Positions 21,690-33,993 of a stretch of DNA of 64,000 nt are shown here, in pieces. Position 1 is the first letter of the stretch. The number at the start of each line of letters is the position of its first letter. Below the pieces are notes generated by a model. The model saw only the letters and a list, made by a program, of their open reading frames with translations. It did no database searches and was not told where the DNA came from. Source of the stretch: Pseudopyrenochaeta lycopersici (Eukaryota; Ascomycota; Dothideomycetes; Pleosporales; Pseudopyrenochaetaceae). The stretch spans positions 744,001 to 808,000 of the forward strand of contig NHZP01000026.1 of assembly GCA_003313425.1 (NCBI GenBank). The letters run 5' to 3'. The position numbers and the translations under genes are program-made.

Positions 21690-23265
21690 TACATTGGGCA
21701 AAAGGTACGTGGTGCCCAAAAGACGGTGGTAGCATGCCTAGAGCAGTGTTGAGCGCGATTTACGACGAATGAGAAAGTTGTTGGGACAGATACCAGCCCG
21801 TTCTTGAAGTGATGTTGGCGGGAGCGTGGCTCAGACGAAACGTCAACAGTGGCCCCAACAAGCAACCAGCAAAGGCTATGGCAGTGGTGGTCGAGGACAT
21901 GTACGACTTGTAGCAGCTGCAACGCAATCGAGATGTGTCGCTTGTGTTAGTCTGCTGTTTGTCTGTTGCATCATGTTCCTCAGCCTTTGATTTGAGCGGC
22001 TATACGGACCGACTCTCGCCTGGGCGAAGTTACGGCATGCAAACCACAAACACACGTGCAATGGGACCATGGGTGGCGGGAAACAATGAAGACGTGAACA
22101 TAGGACTGCCATAAAAGGTTGCAAACTCCCGCGCGCACGGGGCTCCCAGGCAGCAGCACTTGTTTTTCCCATTATCTGCATATACCAACATTCTCGATTG
22201 AGGTTTGACTCTCTCTCTCTCTCTCTATCGCTCTATCTCTCGGTCGATGGCGCATTGACAGGCAGTTACCATACAGCAGACTGGAGCATTCCAGGTACGT
22301 GTGCAGCTCAGAAAAAAACCCAGTCCTTCATCGGAGCCCATCCAATCCCACCCAGTCCAACGGAACCATCAGCCCAACTCACTGCATCCAGAAACCGGTT
22401 GGACCTGCGCCAGCCCAAAAGACAAAAAAAAAAGTCGCGTCAGGCTGCTTTCGGCATTCCGAGCCCTGTTTGCGCCTTCCCGAACCGGGCCCGGCTAATT
22501 CCGGGCGGAGCAACGACGACTCTCTGACGTAGCGGGTAGGTGCGCATTTTCCTTCCCCAGTCTGCACTCACTCCACGCGCGCGTGGTCTGGACCCGGAGG
22601 CCTCAGTCCTGCCTTGCATGGCCGTGATGCCGAGCTGCACCCTCACCGTTTGGGACGGTCATGCATGCCTGCTCACGGTGTCGCAAGCCGCTGTGCAGGA
22701 AACTGGGCAGCAAAACCGAGTAGTTGGACAATCTTCAATCCCTGTACCGAGCCCATTGTTCGGACGTTCTACTCAGAAAGCCGCGTCCTCAGTCGACGCT
22801 GGCGGTTGCGTCTTGGCCAGTGCCATGCTTTGTCTGACCAACAGCAGGCCTTCACTGCGCGCGACCCTCGCGTCCACTCTCACTTTCCCAGAGTCAATTG
22901 ACGGAGAAGCTACGTCAGGCATGGGAAAGTGCCCAATTCCCATCAGCAATTAGCAGCACTTGCCAAATCACCCGTATACCCACCCCTTCACCCCTGCCGT
23001 CTCCACCCTATTCCTGTTTACTCCGCCATCTTTCTCGATCACTAGCCACCGCTGCGATCCATTCACCCCTCTGGCCTCCACCCACCCACACACAGACGTT
23101 CTCTCTCCCTCTTATCTGAAACTTTACTTTCCCTCACTACAAATAACCCCATCCACCCTCCTTCGACAAACAAAGCCCAACCTGCCACAAGCCGCTCACT
23201 TTAACCTTGACACTCCTTTGAGCAACCTCCCTACACATACCTAGTCAACGTTGCTCACCTCGGCC
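21690..23265. other. Long leader/intergenic region with CT tract
   Basis: No convincing gene. A CT microsatellite lies at 22208-22240, and pyrimidine-rich leader-like sequence at 22980-23240 precedes the next ATG, as is usual for fungal promoters. Open frames here lack coding character. Confidence 0.45.
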
Positions 23266-24260
23266 ATGGCGACTCCACAGTCGGCCAACCCCATCTATCA
23301 CGACCCCGCTCAACCTCGCAATCGACGCAGCTCTAGCCGCAAGAGCTTCGCTTCGCCGCTCTCCCGCTCCTCCTCTCACCTCGACTCACCCCGCACTGCT
23401 TGCCCAAAGGATGGCGATGCTTTCAGCTATGATCCAGCTCACCTCTCCACCTGGTACCTTCCGCAGGAGCTCTGGGACCGCCTTCCCGCCGAGCTCCAGT
23501 CATCTCTTGCTGCAGTGCAGCATTCTGGTGCCGCTGTTCTGACTGGTACGTTGCAATATCCCTCGTGTCACCTGCGCGTATTTTCCAATTGGCTACCCAT
23601 TGCGCGATATTTTTGGGGGCTGCCACATTTGCGAACAGCATGGACTAGAGGCTAACGAAGGCAGGTTTTGAGCGCCTCGATAAGCACACGGAGCGTCTTG
23701 ATAGTGGCCGCCCAAACCACAAGGCCCCCGTCGATGAGCTGTTGGTCAACCTCGATGATCTTCCGCCCCCAAAGTTCAGGACCATCAGCAATGCTAGTAG
23801 TGTATTCCAGTCGGACCTCTCATCACCTCTGACCGGTGGCTCACCTGCCTCCCAATCAGGATGCGCTTCCCCCGTCACTTCATCGGGCTTTTCTCTATCA
23901 CAAACCACGTCTCCTGTTTCTCCCATCTCCCTGGGCCAGCCCGGATTTCCCGACGAGCATAGTCGGCCCCGTGACCGCTCCTTCTCAACGCCGTTGGAGC
24001 CGCACGACGCCTACTATGCGACTGAGCTCTCACACTTGCGTACCGAGGCCCTCCCTCGTCTCCGCCACAAGTGCCACAAGGTGGATACTGAGTGGTACGA
24101 GGCGAAGCGCACTGCCAACATTGTCGCCGATGATGTCAACGCATTCGAGAATTGGTGGGCTGAGAAGAAATGTACTGTGCTTAGCCTCAACGAAAAGGGC
24201 AAGCGTCTTGCGACTGCGCTTGGTCTCGCAAACACTGGCATGGGTTGGTGCGCCCCATAG
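23266..24260 (+). CDS. Hypothetical protein, two exons
   Basis: Exons 23266-23545 and 23665-24260 around a 119-nt intron (GTACGT donor, GCTAAC branch, GCAG acceptor), 291 residues. Ser/Pro-rich N-terminus (SSSRKSFASPLSRSSS), then a more ordered segment (WYLPQELWDRLPAELQSSL), a second Ser/Pro-rich linker and a charged, helical C-terminal segment (about 215-285) with conserved-looking Trp and His residues. I recognise no named domain. The alternation of phospho-site-like linkers with two helical blocks suggests a cytoplasmic scaffold or regulatory role, but this is a guess. The ATG follows a typical CCATGG context. Confidence 0.65.
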
Positions 24261-25483
24261 CTGCTAGTGAGGCGGACTTCTCAGACTTGGTCTCAAAATG
24301 GTTCACTCAGTGCAGCAGACTGGACTGTTCTCACACGTCTCACCGTGTATGCCTCAGCATGAGCCACTTTTCTTCTTCCATTTCCTTGAAGTCCTTTTTC
24401 CTTCTATTCCATTTGTCATTAGCGAGGAGTCATTCGGCATTTACCGTGATGGAATAGGAAGATCCACATGAAAAACTGGTTGGACAGGTACAGAGATTAC
24501 ACTTGGACCAGACCGGCGTATATGGAGGTAATTACACCCGCCACGTTCAAGACTGGCAAGCTGAGAAGGGAGATGCTGTTTTCATTATGACGGGTGCTAC
24601 ATGGCCACTTTTCATGCCTTGATGGCCTCAGACTCCGTTATGACGACAAAAGTTTGTCAACGAATAAAATGATTGAAATGCATATCCATCTCCAACCCTG
24701 TTTATTTTCGTTTTCCCTGCTTATCCTTAGTGCATCACGCTCATCGAAGGGTATTCGCCCTGTGCAGAGCTTCGCGCTTCTTGTAGTGTTCAAGATATGC
24801 CGAGAATCAGCGAAGGATTTAACATCCATCACATGGTGTATTCCGGTAAATTTAAATGTGCTCCTCCAGCCTTGATCCCATGCTGACACTCCCAATTTAC
24901 CTCCTACCAAGAACCCCTTCAATAAACTTGGTCACACACACTCTCACTTCTCACCTCGCAACACGCTCACAAGATGACGTCCCCAACAAAACCCCTCCCC
25001 CCCCCCGTCGATCCGAGGCCCCGATGCTGCATCCTCCTCAACCCTTGCTGCAAACCACGCTGCACCATGCATCTACCACGCTGCATGCAGCAGCCTCCCA
25101 CCAACTACCATCCCTCAGGCGAGGTGATGCGAGCCCGCCCTCGGTGTCCGCGCACGCGGACCTGCACCTCATGTCTTGCCCCTCGCCCCTCGCCCCTCGC
25201 CCCTCGCCCCTCGCCCCTCGCCCCCCTCTCTCCCTTGCCTTGCTGGGCGAGCGGCTGAAACGTGCCCGTGGCTGTGGTCCGGTTACGTTGCTGTGATCGG
25301 GGTGTAAGGTATAAGCGAACGGTGACGTCGAAGGGTTTACTTACTCGCGCGGCGGTGCGGGGAGGCGTGGCTGTGCGGTAGTGCTGCGTTTTACACGGGC
25401 GCGGATGGGGATAGAGATAGAGACGGATGTAATTGAGGTTTGTATGTGTCTGGGTTGTTTACTTCCAGATTTGAGTAGCGCGC
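24261..25483. other. Intergenic region
   Basis: Holds two 3' ends of convergent genes and spacer. It contains a 7-bp tandem repeat at 25178-25225 but no recognisable gene. Confidence 0.45.
25178..25225 (+). repeat. 7-bp tandem repeat (GCCCCTC)n
   Basis: About seven exact head-to-tail copies of GCCCCTC, strand-asymmetric and C-rich. Its complement is G-rich (GAGGGGC) and could form a G-quadruplex. Confidence 0.85.
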
Positions 25484-27538
25484 TCAGTATGCATCATCGT
25501 CGTCCGTGTCTGCGCGAGCTTGCTTGTCTCGATTCCGAATTGAGCGGCCGTCGATTCTGCCTTGACGCGGGCTTCGAGCGCGTCGTCGCGGTGCTGGTTT
25601 GTCGTCATGGTTATCTCTGAATTCGCCTCCTACATCGATATCAGTATCCCATGTGAGTCTGACGCACGGAATTTACTTACCCCTCCTACGCCCAACAAAT
25701 GGCCCATACTCTTCTTCATCACCGCTACGTCTTTTTGTGCTAGGACGCCGCGAGGGCCCTGCGTCAAAGCCCTCAGACACATATTCAGGACGGGCACGGC
25801 GCGAACCGCTTCCTAAACCGCCACCCATGATGCCCCCGCGGCCTCTGACAGTTTGACTGTAAAGGAATCTTGGATCTATGTCTACTCTTGGGTCAAACTC
25901 TGCACTCGCTCTTCCTCGTTGTGGTGATGCGAAGTCTGTTCGCATTGGCTTTCCCAGCATACCTGGCGAAACATATGGATTCCGTAACTCAAACGGCCCC
26001 AAGTCATTCCTCTCCGCCGTGAAGATGCCGTCTTCGAAACTCCCACGCGGTGCCACGTGACCCGCCGACATGCCCTGGGGACGCATGGCGCGATTGCGAA
26101 TCGGGTCGGTCATGGTCTGTGGTAGGCCGCTCATACCGGAGACACCTATTCCGTATGGATCGCCAGCCATCATTCCCATGTGGTGGATAATGCGGGGATC
26201 CAAGATTGGCTCGTTCATCATATACGGACCTTGTCCCGTATTGTGGTTGCCGAACGGCGATGCTGTCATGTTTCCAGACCTACCTTGTCGAAGGCTGTCT
26301 TTCCTCATCCCTTCGAACCGCTCATCAATCGCATCTAGTAAGTCCTCCTTGAAACCCTGAAACTGTTCCTTCCGCTGCTTCTCTTCACTCTTCTCCTTAG
26401 TCTTCCCTTTCTTCACTTTCACTTCCTTCTCGCTCTCCACATCCGCCTTCCGACACGCAGTATGGTCGTCGCAGTCGCGGCCTAGGTCTTCTTTCAGAAT
26501 GTAACGGATCTCGCCACTGCCGTATTCCACTGCGCCTTCTTCGTCTTCCGAGTCAGAATCGCCGGTTCGAGGGCGCACGTTTCGCGAGCGGTAGAGCACG
26601 CGTTGACTCTTGCGGCATTTACACGCTTTGGTACATGTACATGCGTCGAGGAAAGCATCTCCCTCTATCCACTCCTTCCCCGAGGGTCCAAATTTCCCGT
26701 CACGGGTTTGCTCCTGGTGGAGCTGCGCTGTGGCCTGGGGCTCGGTGCGGGAGCCTGATGGTTTCCGTACTTTGCCGGATTCAGTGGTATATGCGCCCAT
26801 AGGTATGCGCTCGTTGTGTCTGCGTGGTCGGGCAGTGGCGCGGTGTGGAGGCTCGTTTTCGCTTGATGATGGACTGGGCGGCCGGCCTGGATGCGATGTG
26901 TATGGGTTTATGCCTGCTACTGGTGTACCACCAGCTCCTCTACTATATCTGGGTAAAGATGGATTCGACGTATACTCCGGTGGCATTCCCAAAGGTGACA
27001 TGCCGGCTCCCATACCACCAGGACCTAGACCTCCCACGGGACTCATACCCATAGCGCCCATCCTCGGACTCGCCATGCCTATGCCTATGCCACCCATACC
27101 CGGATACCCACCCAGCGGCATATCAGGTGCAGATCTCGGCCTCCTATCAATGCCGTCCACAAACCCCGCCCCCGTTCTGCCCATGCCTCCCATCCCACCA
27201 CCTTGTCTCCGCGTTCCCCTCGAATAGCCAAGTGGACTCATGCCTCCCAACGCATCCACCAACGTGCTTTCACTGTCCTCGCTGTCCTCCAGGATATCAA
27301 TATCGGCGCTCGGCCGTCGCCAACCCGGTCGCCGATGTCTGGCCCCATAGCTGAATTGTGGAGCGTGGCCTCGGCCAACAGGCAAATACACAGGACCTCG
27401 AGAGTAAGGATCGCTGCGAGAGCGCGCGTAGGATGGTGGGTGTACGGTGAAAGCGGTGCCGGGTGGGACGAGGACTTTTCCCCCTGGGGCGTTGACTTCG
27501 ACGAGCGGGGGAGGTGTATGGGAGTGTGCTGCGCCCAT
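25484..27538 (-). CDS. Hypothetical Met/Gly-rich protein
   Basis: Exon 1 at 25681-27538, a 51-nt intron with a perfect GTAAGT donor, and exon 2 at 25484-25629; 667 residues. Without the intron the frame ends a few codons after the donor, so the extra 48 residues depend on splicing. N-terminal MGAAHSHTPPP could be myristoylated after Met removal. Residues 100-200 are Gly/Met-rich repeats (GMGGMGRTG type). A Cys cluster (CTCTKACKCRK) and an acidic patch follow near 305-350, then a Lys/Glu coiled-coil-like stretch. The C-terminus is Arg/Asp-rich. No known domain. Largely disordered; a scaffold or RNA-binding role is possible but unsupported. Confidence 0.65.
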
Positions 27539-28866
27539 GTTATCGAGAACGGATATGTATCTGTTACTGTCAATTGGCGACGATTATCTCAGTCGAACGC
27601 GGGAAAGACTGGTGCAAGTCTCATGAAATGATTAAATGAATTTACCCAGATGCCAGACTGCCAGAAATGGATCAAGAGATGCAGAGAGACAGAGGAAACT
27701 TTTGAAAAATTCTGCTCCTTGAGCAGTCTATGAAGACAGAGCATTCCGTAAAAACCTCCCCGGGCTGAAGTTTGGCGTGCTGACGGTCGACCGTTTTGTT
27801 TGCTCATGGCAACACAAGCAGTCGTACCATGCAGAGCGGAGCAGAGCAGAACGGACAATCTTCATGTTGCTTCCCGATGAACAAATTGGAAGTGCCAAAC
27901 CTGGCGACACGGCGTACTACCAAGAAAACTGCCAGATTGTATGAAAAATAAAGCATCTTACTACACCGCTGATACTGCTACATAGGAGATGGCAGGATAG
28001 TGGTGTTTTGTGCAAGCTCTTCGCTTTCAGTACAAGATACATATTGTGTTAATATGAAACATGTATTCGCGATCGACTGTTCCTGTGTGTAGTAATATAA
28101 TGGTATAGTTTTGCGATACAAATATGCCCGAATTGTAGTCATGGTTTGTTCACATCTAAACCGGAGCGTCTAAAACTCTCCAAAAACATCACGTCAAAAC
28201 CACGCCGTAGATTTCTGCATTACCTCAATACAATCATGCAACACTGCTCGAGAACACCGTCCGATAATTTCAAGGGCATGAAAAATTGTGCAGCATGTCG
28301 TATTGTTGTTTTCCCTCAAGTGTCCGTGCGCATCAGTCACGTCACGCCCACGATCAGCACGGGACAAGTGTTTGAAGTCATGTTATATTCTCACACCACT
28401 ACACTCTGCTCATTCATCGTCTCCAGTCAATCATTATGCAGAGGTCATAACGCAATAGCTAAAAAAAACGCCAAAGAAAGCAGATAACGAGCCCAAAAAG
28501 AGATAGAATAATGACAAGAAATGAAAGCAACATCACCCCATCATGCCGTCTGCTTTTGGCTTCTCATATCCAACAGCGCGCACCAAAGAAATGGCCGGGT
28601 GGTCATGTGAGGTTTATACAAAATGTCGGCTCAGCGCAAGTGAGCTGTTGATTGTGGCGGATGCACAGCACCCATCGCCGCTCCTCTCCGACTCGTTCGC
28701 CATTTCCAAAATCCCAGTCTGACTCTGAGTCGGTGCGAAAAAGAAGGAGATTGGCGAATCTAACACATAAAGAAAGCCAAGTAAGTGAATGTCCAAGAAA
28801 GCCAGCAAGAAATGTGGCCGAGAGGGGTATCGATGCTCGATGATGACAGAGACATGAAAGAGGAAC
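27539..28866. other. Intergenic region
   Basis: 1.3 kb between the start of the preceding minus-strand gene and the 3' end of BUD4. I see no gene, RNA or repeat array. Confidence 0.45.
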
Positions 28867-31800
28867 TTAGAAAATCATCGATCGAACCTGGTCCCTACGT
28901 GCCGCTTTCACTGGGTCTCTTTGCCTTGGAGGGGGTGCTTGTGAGAGGCGCACATCCTTCATCGGAGGAGCAGGGGCATACGACTGTGTTCGCGAGTGAC
29001 CCTTGGCGGGACTTGAAGGAACAGACTTGCTCTGCTGTCCATACGCATCGTGAGACTGTGTGCGCAGGTGAGGTTGTGGTCGAGCTGAATTTGCATTCTC
29101 CTGAAGAGGTTTCGACTGCGACTGCGGAACGCCTGCCTGTGATCGGGTAGTCTTCTCCTTGCGCTCCTTGTCCAGGACCATGGCGGCCCAGCCCTTGTTG
29201 GAAGCAATGTCCTTTCCGACAGTCTCAGAAAGCACAGTCATCCAGGCTTCTTTCTGCTCTCGGCTGTCGGCGTAGAAGTCGATGACCTCACCGTTGGCAA
29301 AGCGAATGCGGAAGCCTTCTTCCACAAACATGTAGCCTTCTTCGTCTTCAGCAAAGCCGGATTTGCGACGACCGCCGGCCTTGGTTGAGGATGGCTGTTG
29401 GAGAGCGCTCTTGTCATCGAGAAGCTTGGTAGCTTTGGCAAGATTGATGGTAGCACGCGGCTGCCGAGTAGACTCGTGGTAGGCTGTGAGTTTGGTACCA
29501 TCCAGACGGAAGAAGCGGCGACGCCAGTACTAAACTAGTGTTAGTATTGGGTTCAAGTATCATGTCATCAAGAATGTACTTACTGGACAATCACCACCCT
29601 GCTGGCTCAATGTGCCTTCCCAAGAAACATCCTTGACTTGCTCGGCTTCCTTCAGCTCACGAATGCATGCATTCATGCTCTTAGGCATATCCTCATCCTT
29701 TGCGCCCTTTGGCTTGGGGACGTACAGCAGCTGAAGAGTGAGCTTGCCAACACGATACGGAGGGCGACGCACGACACCCCCACGCTTGCTCTTGACACTG
29801 CTTGCGCCGGTGGTGTCAACAGCCCATTCATTAAAGCAGGGAATGTCGACTGTCAAGGGACGGCCATAGGCTTGGCTCTCGTGATTGTTCAAGCAAACAT
29901 ATGCACGAGCAAAGGAGCCATCTGGGCCGACAAGATCATGGAGGAGGTCATATGCGGTAGCCTGCTGGTTGCGTTTGGCAGCAGCCTGAGCCTCTTGCTG
30001 CTGCTGAGCTGCCAAACGATCCGCCTCCTCCTGAGCCTTGCGCTCTTGCTCTTTCCGCTTCTTGGGCGATGAAAGAAGGTTGCGGAAGGCAGAGTGAGAC
30101 TTCTTATGGTTGACTGCCTTGACAGGTGCTGCGGTAATCGTAGGTACAGCTGGCGGCTCTAGCTTGGTCTGCAGAGTAAGCTGGAACTCCAAGTCATCGA
30201 GTACTACCAGCTCAAATTCTTGGCCAATAGGGGCAGACTGGCCCAATTCCAGCCATGAGGTGGTCACACAATGAAGACCGTTGTCTAGAGTAAGCTGGAA
30301 CCATGTTTTCTCGTCTATGATGATGTTAGAAGCGCACACACTTGAAGAGGAGGAAGCAACTTACTCTTCGGTAATGGTAGGTCAAGGTCTTTCACACCAA
30401 CCACCTTGACGAAGACTCGCCCTCGTTCCTCGCCGTCCTCGAACTCATCACCTTGCTCAGCGACGGAATCAAGACCAGCAGCAACTGCAGACTCTTGACC
30501 TGGCAGAGGAGGCGCTGGGCCAGTTGCAGTAGGAACACGGCGGCCTGATGTGGTTCGGATGCTCTTGCGGCGCGATTTTCCATTCCACGGCTCCTTTGTC
30601 CAGGCAGGCTTGCGCTCAGCGCTCGTCTTTCGTGGACTAGCCTTGGCAGGCTTTTCAGCTCCATTATCGGATACCGAGGGAGGCTTCTCGTCGCTGAAGT
30701 GGCGGCTGCTGGCGACGACGACCTTGGTATTTTCGCGCATGAGATAGCCCTTCTGTTGCGGGACATGATTGTCAGCAAGACTGTACGTATAAACAAAACC
30801 TTCGCCAGACATCTGGCTTGCTGCGTTCTGCTGGGCAGCTGTCGAGGTAGGAAATTGGGCGAAAGAGGGTAAAGGAAAAAGGTTGTCTACCTTCTGTGCT
30901 TCGATGATGTGATTGAACTCACGATCGAGACCGAAGCTGAGATCATTGGACTCGTCACCGAATTCAAGATCGAGGATTCGATTCTCCTTGTTAGAGATAC
31001 TGATTGTTGAGTCTTCGTCATCAATGTGGCCCATCTCAAGAATCAGGGATTGGCGCTTAGGACTTCGCTCAGGCACTGGCGGTGGGTGTTCACCGCTGAC
31101 TTGTCGGCGCGCGGCGGCCATGTCAACTTCGTCTGGAATCAGTGATGGGCGGGTTTTCAATTTTCCTCCTCGAATAGTGGCTTCACGCTGTGGAACCTCT
31201 GGAGATAACTCTTGCTCTGGCGGCGTAATGACGATAGGGTGTCGAATCACGGATTCAGGCGACCCAGGATCATCCGATTCTACGTCTTTGTTGTCGATGC
31301 TTTCAGGCGTTGCGGGTCGCCGGAGGAACTCACGCATTGCATCCATCTTTGGCGCAGTGTCCATTGGACTTGGTGCAGTCGCGAAAGATGCCTTGAGTGG
31401 GTCGAGGCTCAAATCTACTTCCTTGTCATCGAAGGAGGAGAACAGTTCATTTTGACGAGCCTGCTTTTCTGCCGCTGAAGGAGAAGAGTCAAGAGCGGTA
31501 GGGGTTGGCGGGCCATCGCTGTCGATTGTGCTCTGCGAAGTGGGCTGCTCCTCAGGCTCTGGGGAGTACTGGCTAACGTCATCTGCCTCCTCAGACACAT
31601 GCTTCACCGGATGTCTAATGACAGAGGACTCGCGTTCATAGTCTTCAAGTTGAGAGATCTCTGTATCATCGGCTTCGGTCACATCGGCAAAACTATATGC
31701 ATCGATAACACTATCGGCCTCGCTCTCAGCGACAGTGTCGAATTGGCGTGGATTTTCGTCAAAGTTGGAGGAGCATTCGCGCGATGGGATGGGAACATCC

Positions 31801-33517
31801 GGATCGAGATCAGCCAGATCGCCGTAGCTGCGTTCAGGACTGGACTCCAAATCGTAGTGGTAGCTCTCATCGTAGTCGTCAAAGTTTTGGCTTTTGACCC
31901 TTCGCAAGATGGACTCGCGGGAGATGCGCGGCACATGAGGCTCATCGATGGCGAGCTCAGATGTTTCCTCAATCTCCTCAACCTGGACCTGGATGCTCGC
32001 CTCGACCTTCTTGTCGTGGCTCTCTTGCGTGGGTGTGCTGGTATCGCGCTCGTCATCGAAATTCATCAACCGAAGTCTGTCTTCAAGTGACATGGAGGTC
32101 TCACGCATATTGAGCAGGTCCGACTTGGAAATACCGGCAGCCGCAGGCAGCTGGGGAAGAGAGCGGCGTGCATCGCTAACGCGCTCTGCAGCAGCTGACA
32201 GGCCAATGCTCGAGTCACGTCGTCGGTCACCAAGTGCATGCATACCGGGAAGAGGAGGAAGTGGCCTCGACTCGCCGTCGGAGTTGGTAGAACCGCGACG
32301 GGTGTCATTTGGTGCACTGTTAGGACGTGCGGTCGGCATGGGGCTGTTGTCGCGTGCATCGAAGACATCATCATATAGATCTGTGAGTGATGTGTTTGCT
32401 GCGTCTGGACTCATGTGGCGCCAATCCTCAGGCAAGACGACTGGTGTCTTGTCGGTGTCCTCGAGTGAGGCGTCAAAGCTGTCGTCCTGGTCGAAGCTCA
32501 TCTCCTCTTCTTCCTCGTCAGACTCGTAGCTTCCCTCGCGCGAGCCAGACGCGGCCGAAGGATCGGGTGTGACCATTTCGTACTCTGTGATTGTAGGTGG
32601 AGCAGTGTCGAAGGTCACACTCTTAGCATGACGACGCAGTGGGCGGGGCGTCTGGTGCTTCAGCTCGTCGTCATCGGACATGAGGCTCGATTCGGGGTTG
32701 TACTGTGGGGAGTTGAAGCGTCCGTTGCTAACCAGGGAAGACTTGGTTGGAGAAACACGGCCCTCGGGTGGAGAGGGCTTGCTCTTGGTGGGTGAAGCGA
32801 ATGGTGACTGTAGCCCAAGCTTCACGGGCGATGTCTTGGAGGGGCTGAGCGTGGGGATCTTGCTCTGGCTGTCGTTGCGGCGATGGCCTCTGAAGCCGTC
32901 GTTCTCCTTTCGCAGTCCGCTGAGGCCTTCCCCAGTGTAGGCATTACCCTGCACGGCGAGGCTCAAAGGGCGTCCAGCAGCCAACGGCCGGTCCAGTGGC
33001 TGGATGGAAGTGGGGTCGTACTCGTGCTGCTGCTCACGAGCGAACATGCTACTGTTCTTGACGCGCGACTGCTTCTTGAGGTTCTCGATGGAGTTGCGCT
33101 TGGGAGACAGGAGCGGTGAGCTGCCGTCGTAGTCGTTCTCCGAGGACTCGAAGCGGCTCTTGGGCGACACAGTCTGCTCCTTCCAGAACAGCCGCGGGCT
33201 GTTTGTAAACGGAGAAGAGTCCCTGAATGGCGACGTCTCCTTGGTCAGGTACATCTTCTGGGCCACGTTAGCTGCCATGCAACCGAGGAATGTTGTGGTG
33301 GGCACATACCTTTGTTGTCTGGTTAAAGCTAGGCGAGTTCCTCCTGCGCTCTGTAGAGCTGATCTCTGACAGCGGACGGCCGCTGCCCTTTGTGGGAGAG
33401 GCTGTTGGCGTCTTGTTTATGCGCAGCGGCGACACCTGCAGTCACTGTTATGGGGCTGCACGGGGTTGGGTTGTCATGAGTGCACAGGCAGATGCTTACC
33501 GCTTCGTTGCGCGACAT
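28867..33517 (-). CDS. bud4: Bud4-like anillin homologue with C-terminal PH domain
   Basis: Scaffold of septum and septin rings, at the cell cortex. Five exons: 33500-33517, 33310-33435, 30365-33257, 29584-30314 and 28867-29529; introns 64, 52, 50 and 54 nt; about 1476 residues. The N-terminal third carries Ser/Pro-rich blocks of the Bud4 type (SPLRINKTPTASPTKG, SPFRDSSPF), then a long acidic disordered middle. The anillin-like region begins near VFVKVVGVKDLDLPLP and continues through WFQLTLDNGLHCVTTSW. The PH domain starts YWRRRFFRLDGTKL and ends around EAWMTVLSETV. A Gln/Ala/Glu coiled coil lies at about 30000-30080. Diverges from MRH4. The first exon of six codons is placed by splice signals and frame. 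Confidence 0.9.
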
Positions 33518-33993
33518 GGTGGCAGCTGTGCGCTTTGCAGTGGGTGCCGTCGATGCAGCGCGGCTATCGGCGTCGGTGAGGAATGCTTGCAAAGAATGGG
33601 CCGAAGGCTCCCTCGAGGAGTATGCACAAGTAAAGTTGGAACGGATGCGCGCTGATTAATTATGAAAAGTCAAAAGTGAAGGTAGGTCAACCGAGCGCAG
33701 GCGCTGTTGTGCGATGAGAAGCAGAGGAGGGGAGGATGCGCACCTAATATGGTTGGGACTACGGGTGGTGTCAAGTGTTGACAGCTGGGATGGACCCATG
33801 GGGTCTTGTTGCCAGAGTAACAAGCCGCTGTGGCGCGTGCGCAAACGCTCTCCCGCCCTGCTAGCGGTGGCGCACTTCCGAAGATCGTCAGTGCAGCTTT
33901 CTTTAGTTTACCGTCTGATCCGCTGGGCCTTCAACAATGCGCATTTTGTAATACTAGCTTCTTTTTGCTTGCTTCTCGTTTTCCTTCGTTATC
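33518..33993. promoter_or_regulatory. Divergent promoter gap BUD4 / MRH4
   Basis: 476 bp between divergent starts, holding both promoters. Pyrimidine-rich stretch just before the MRH4 ATG. Confidence 0.5.

Noticed and set aside
22198..22953. Several overlapping open frames upstream of the 23266 gene
   Set aside because: Mutually overlapping, Pro/Ser-rich from a pyrimidine-rich leader; fits promoter and 5' UTR better.
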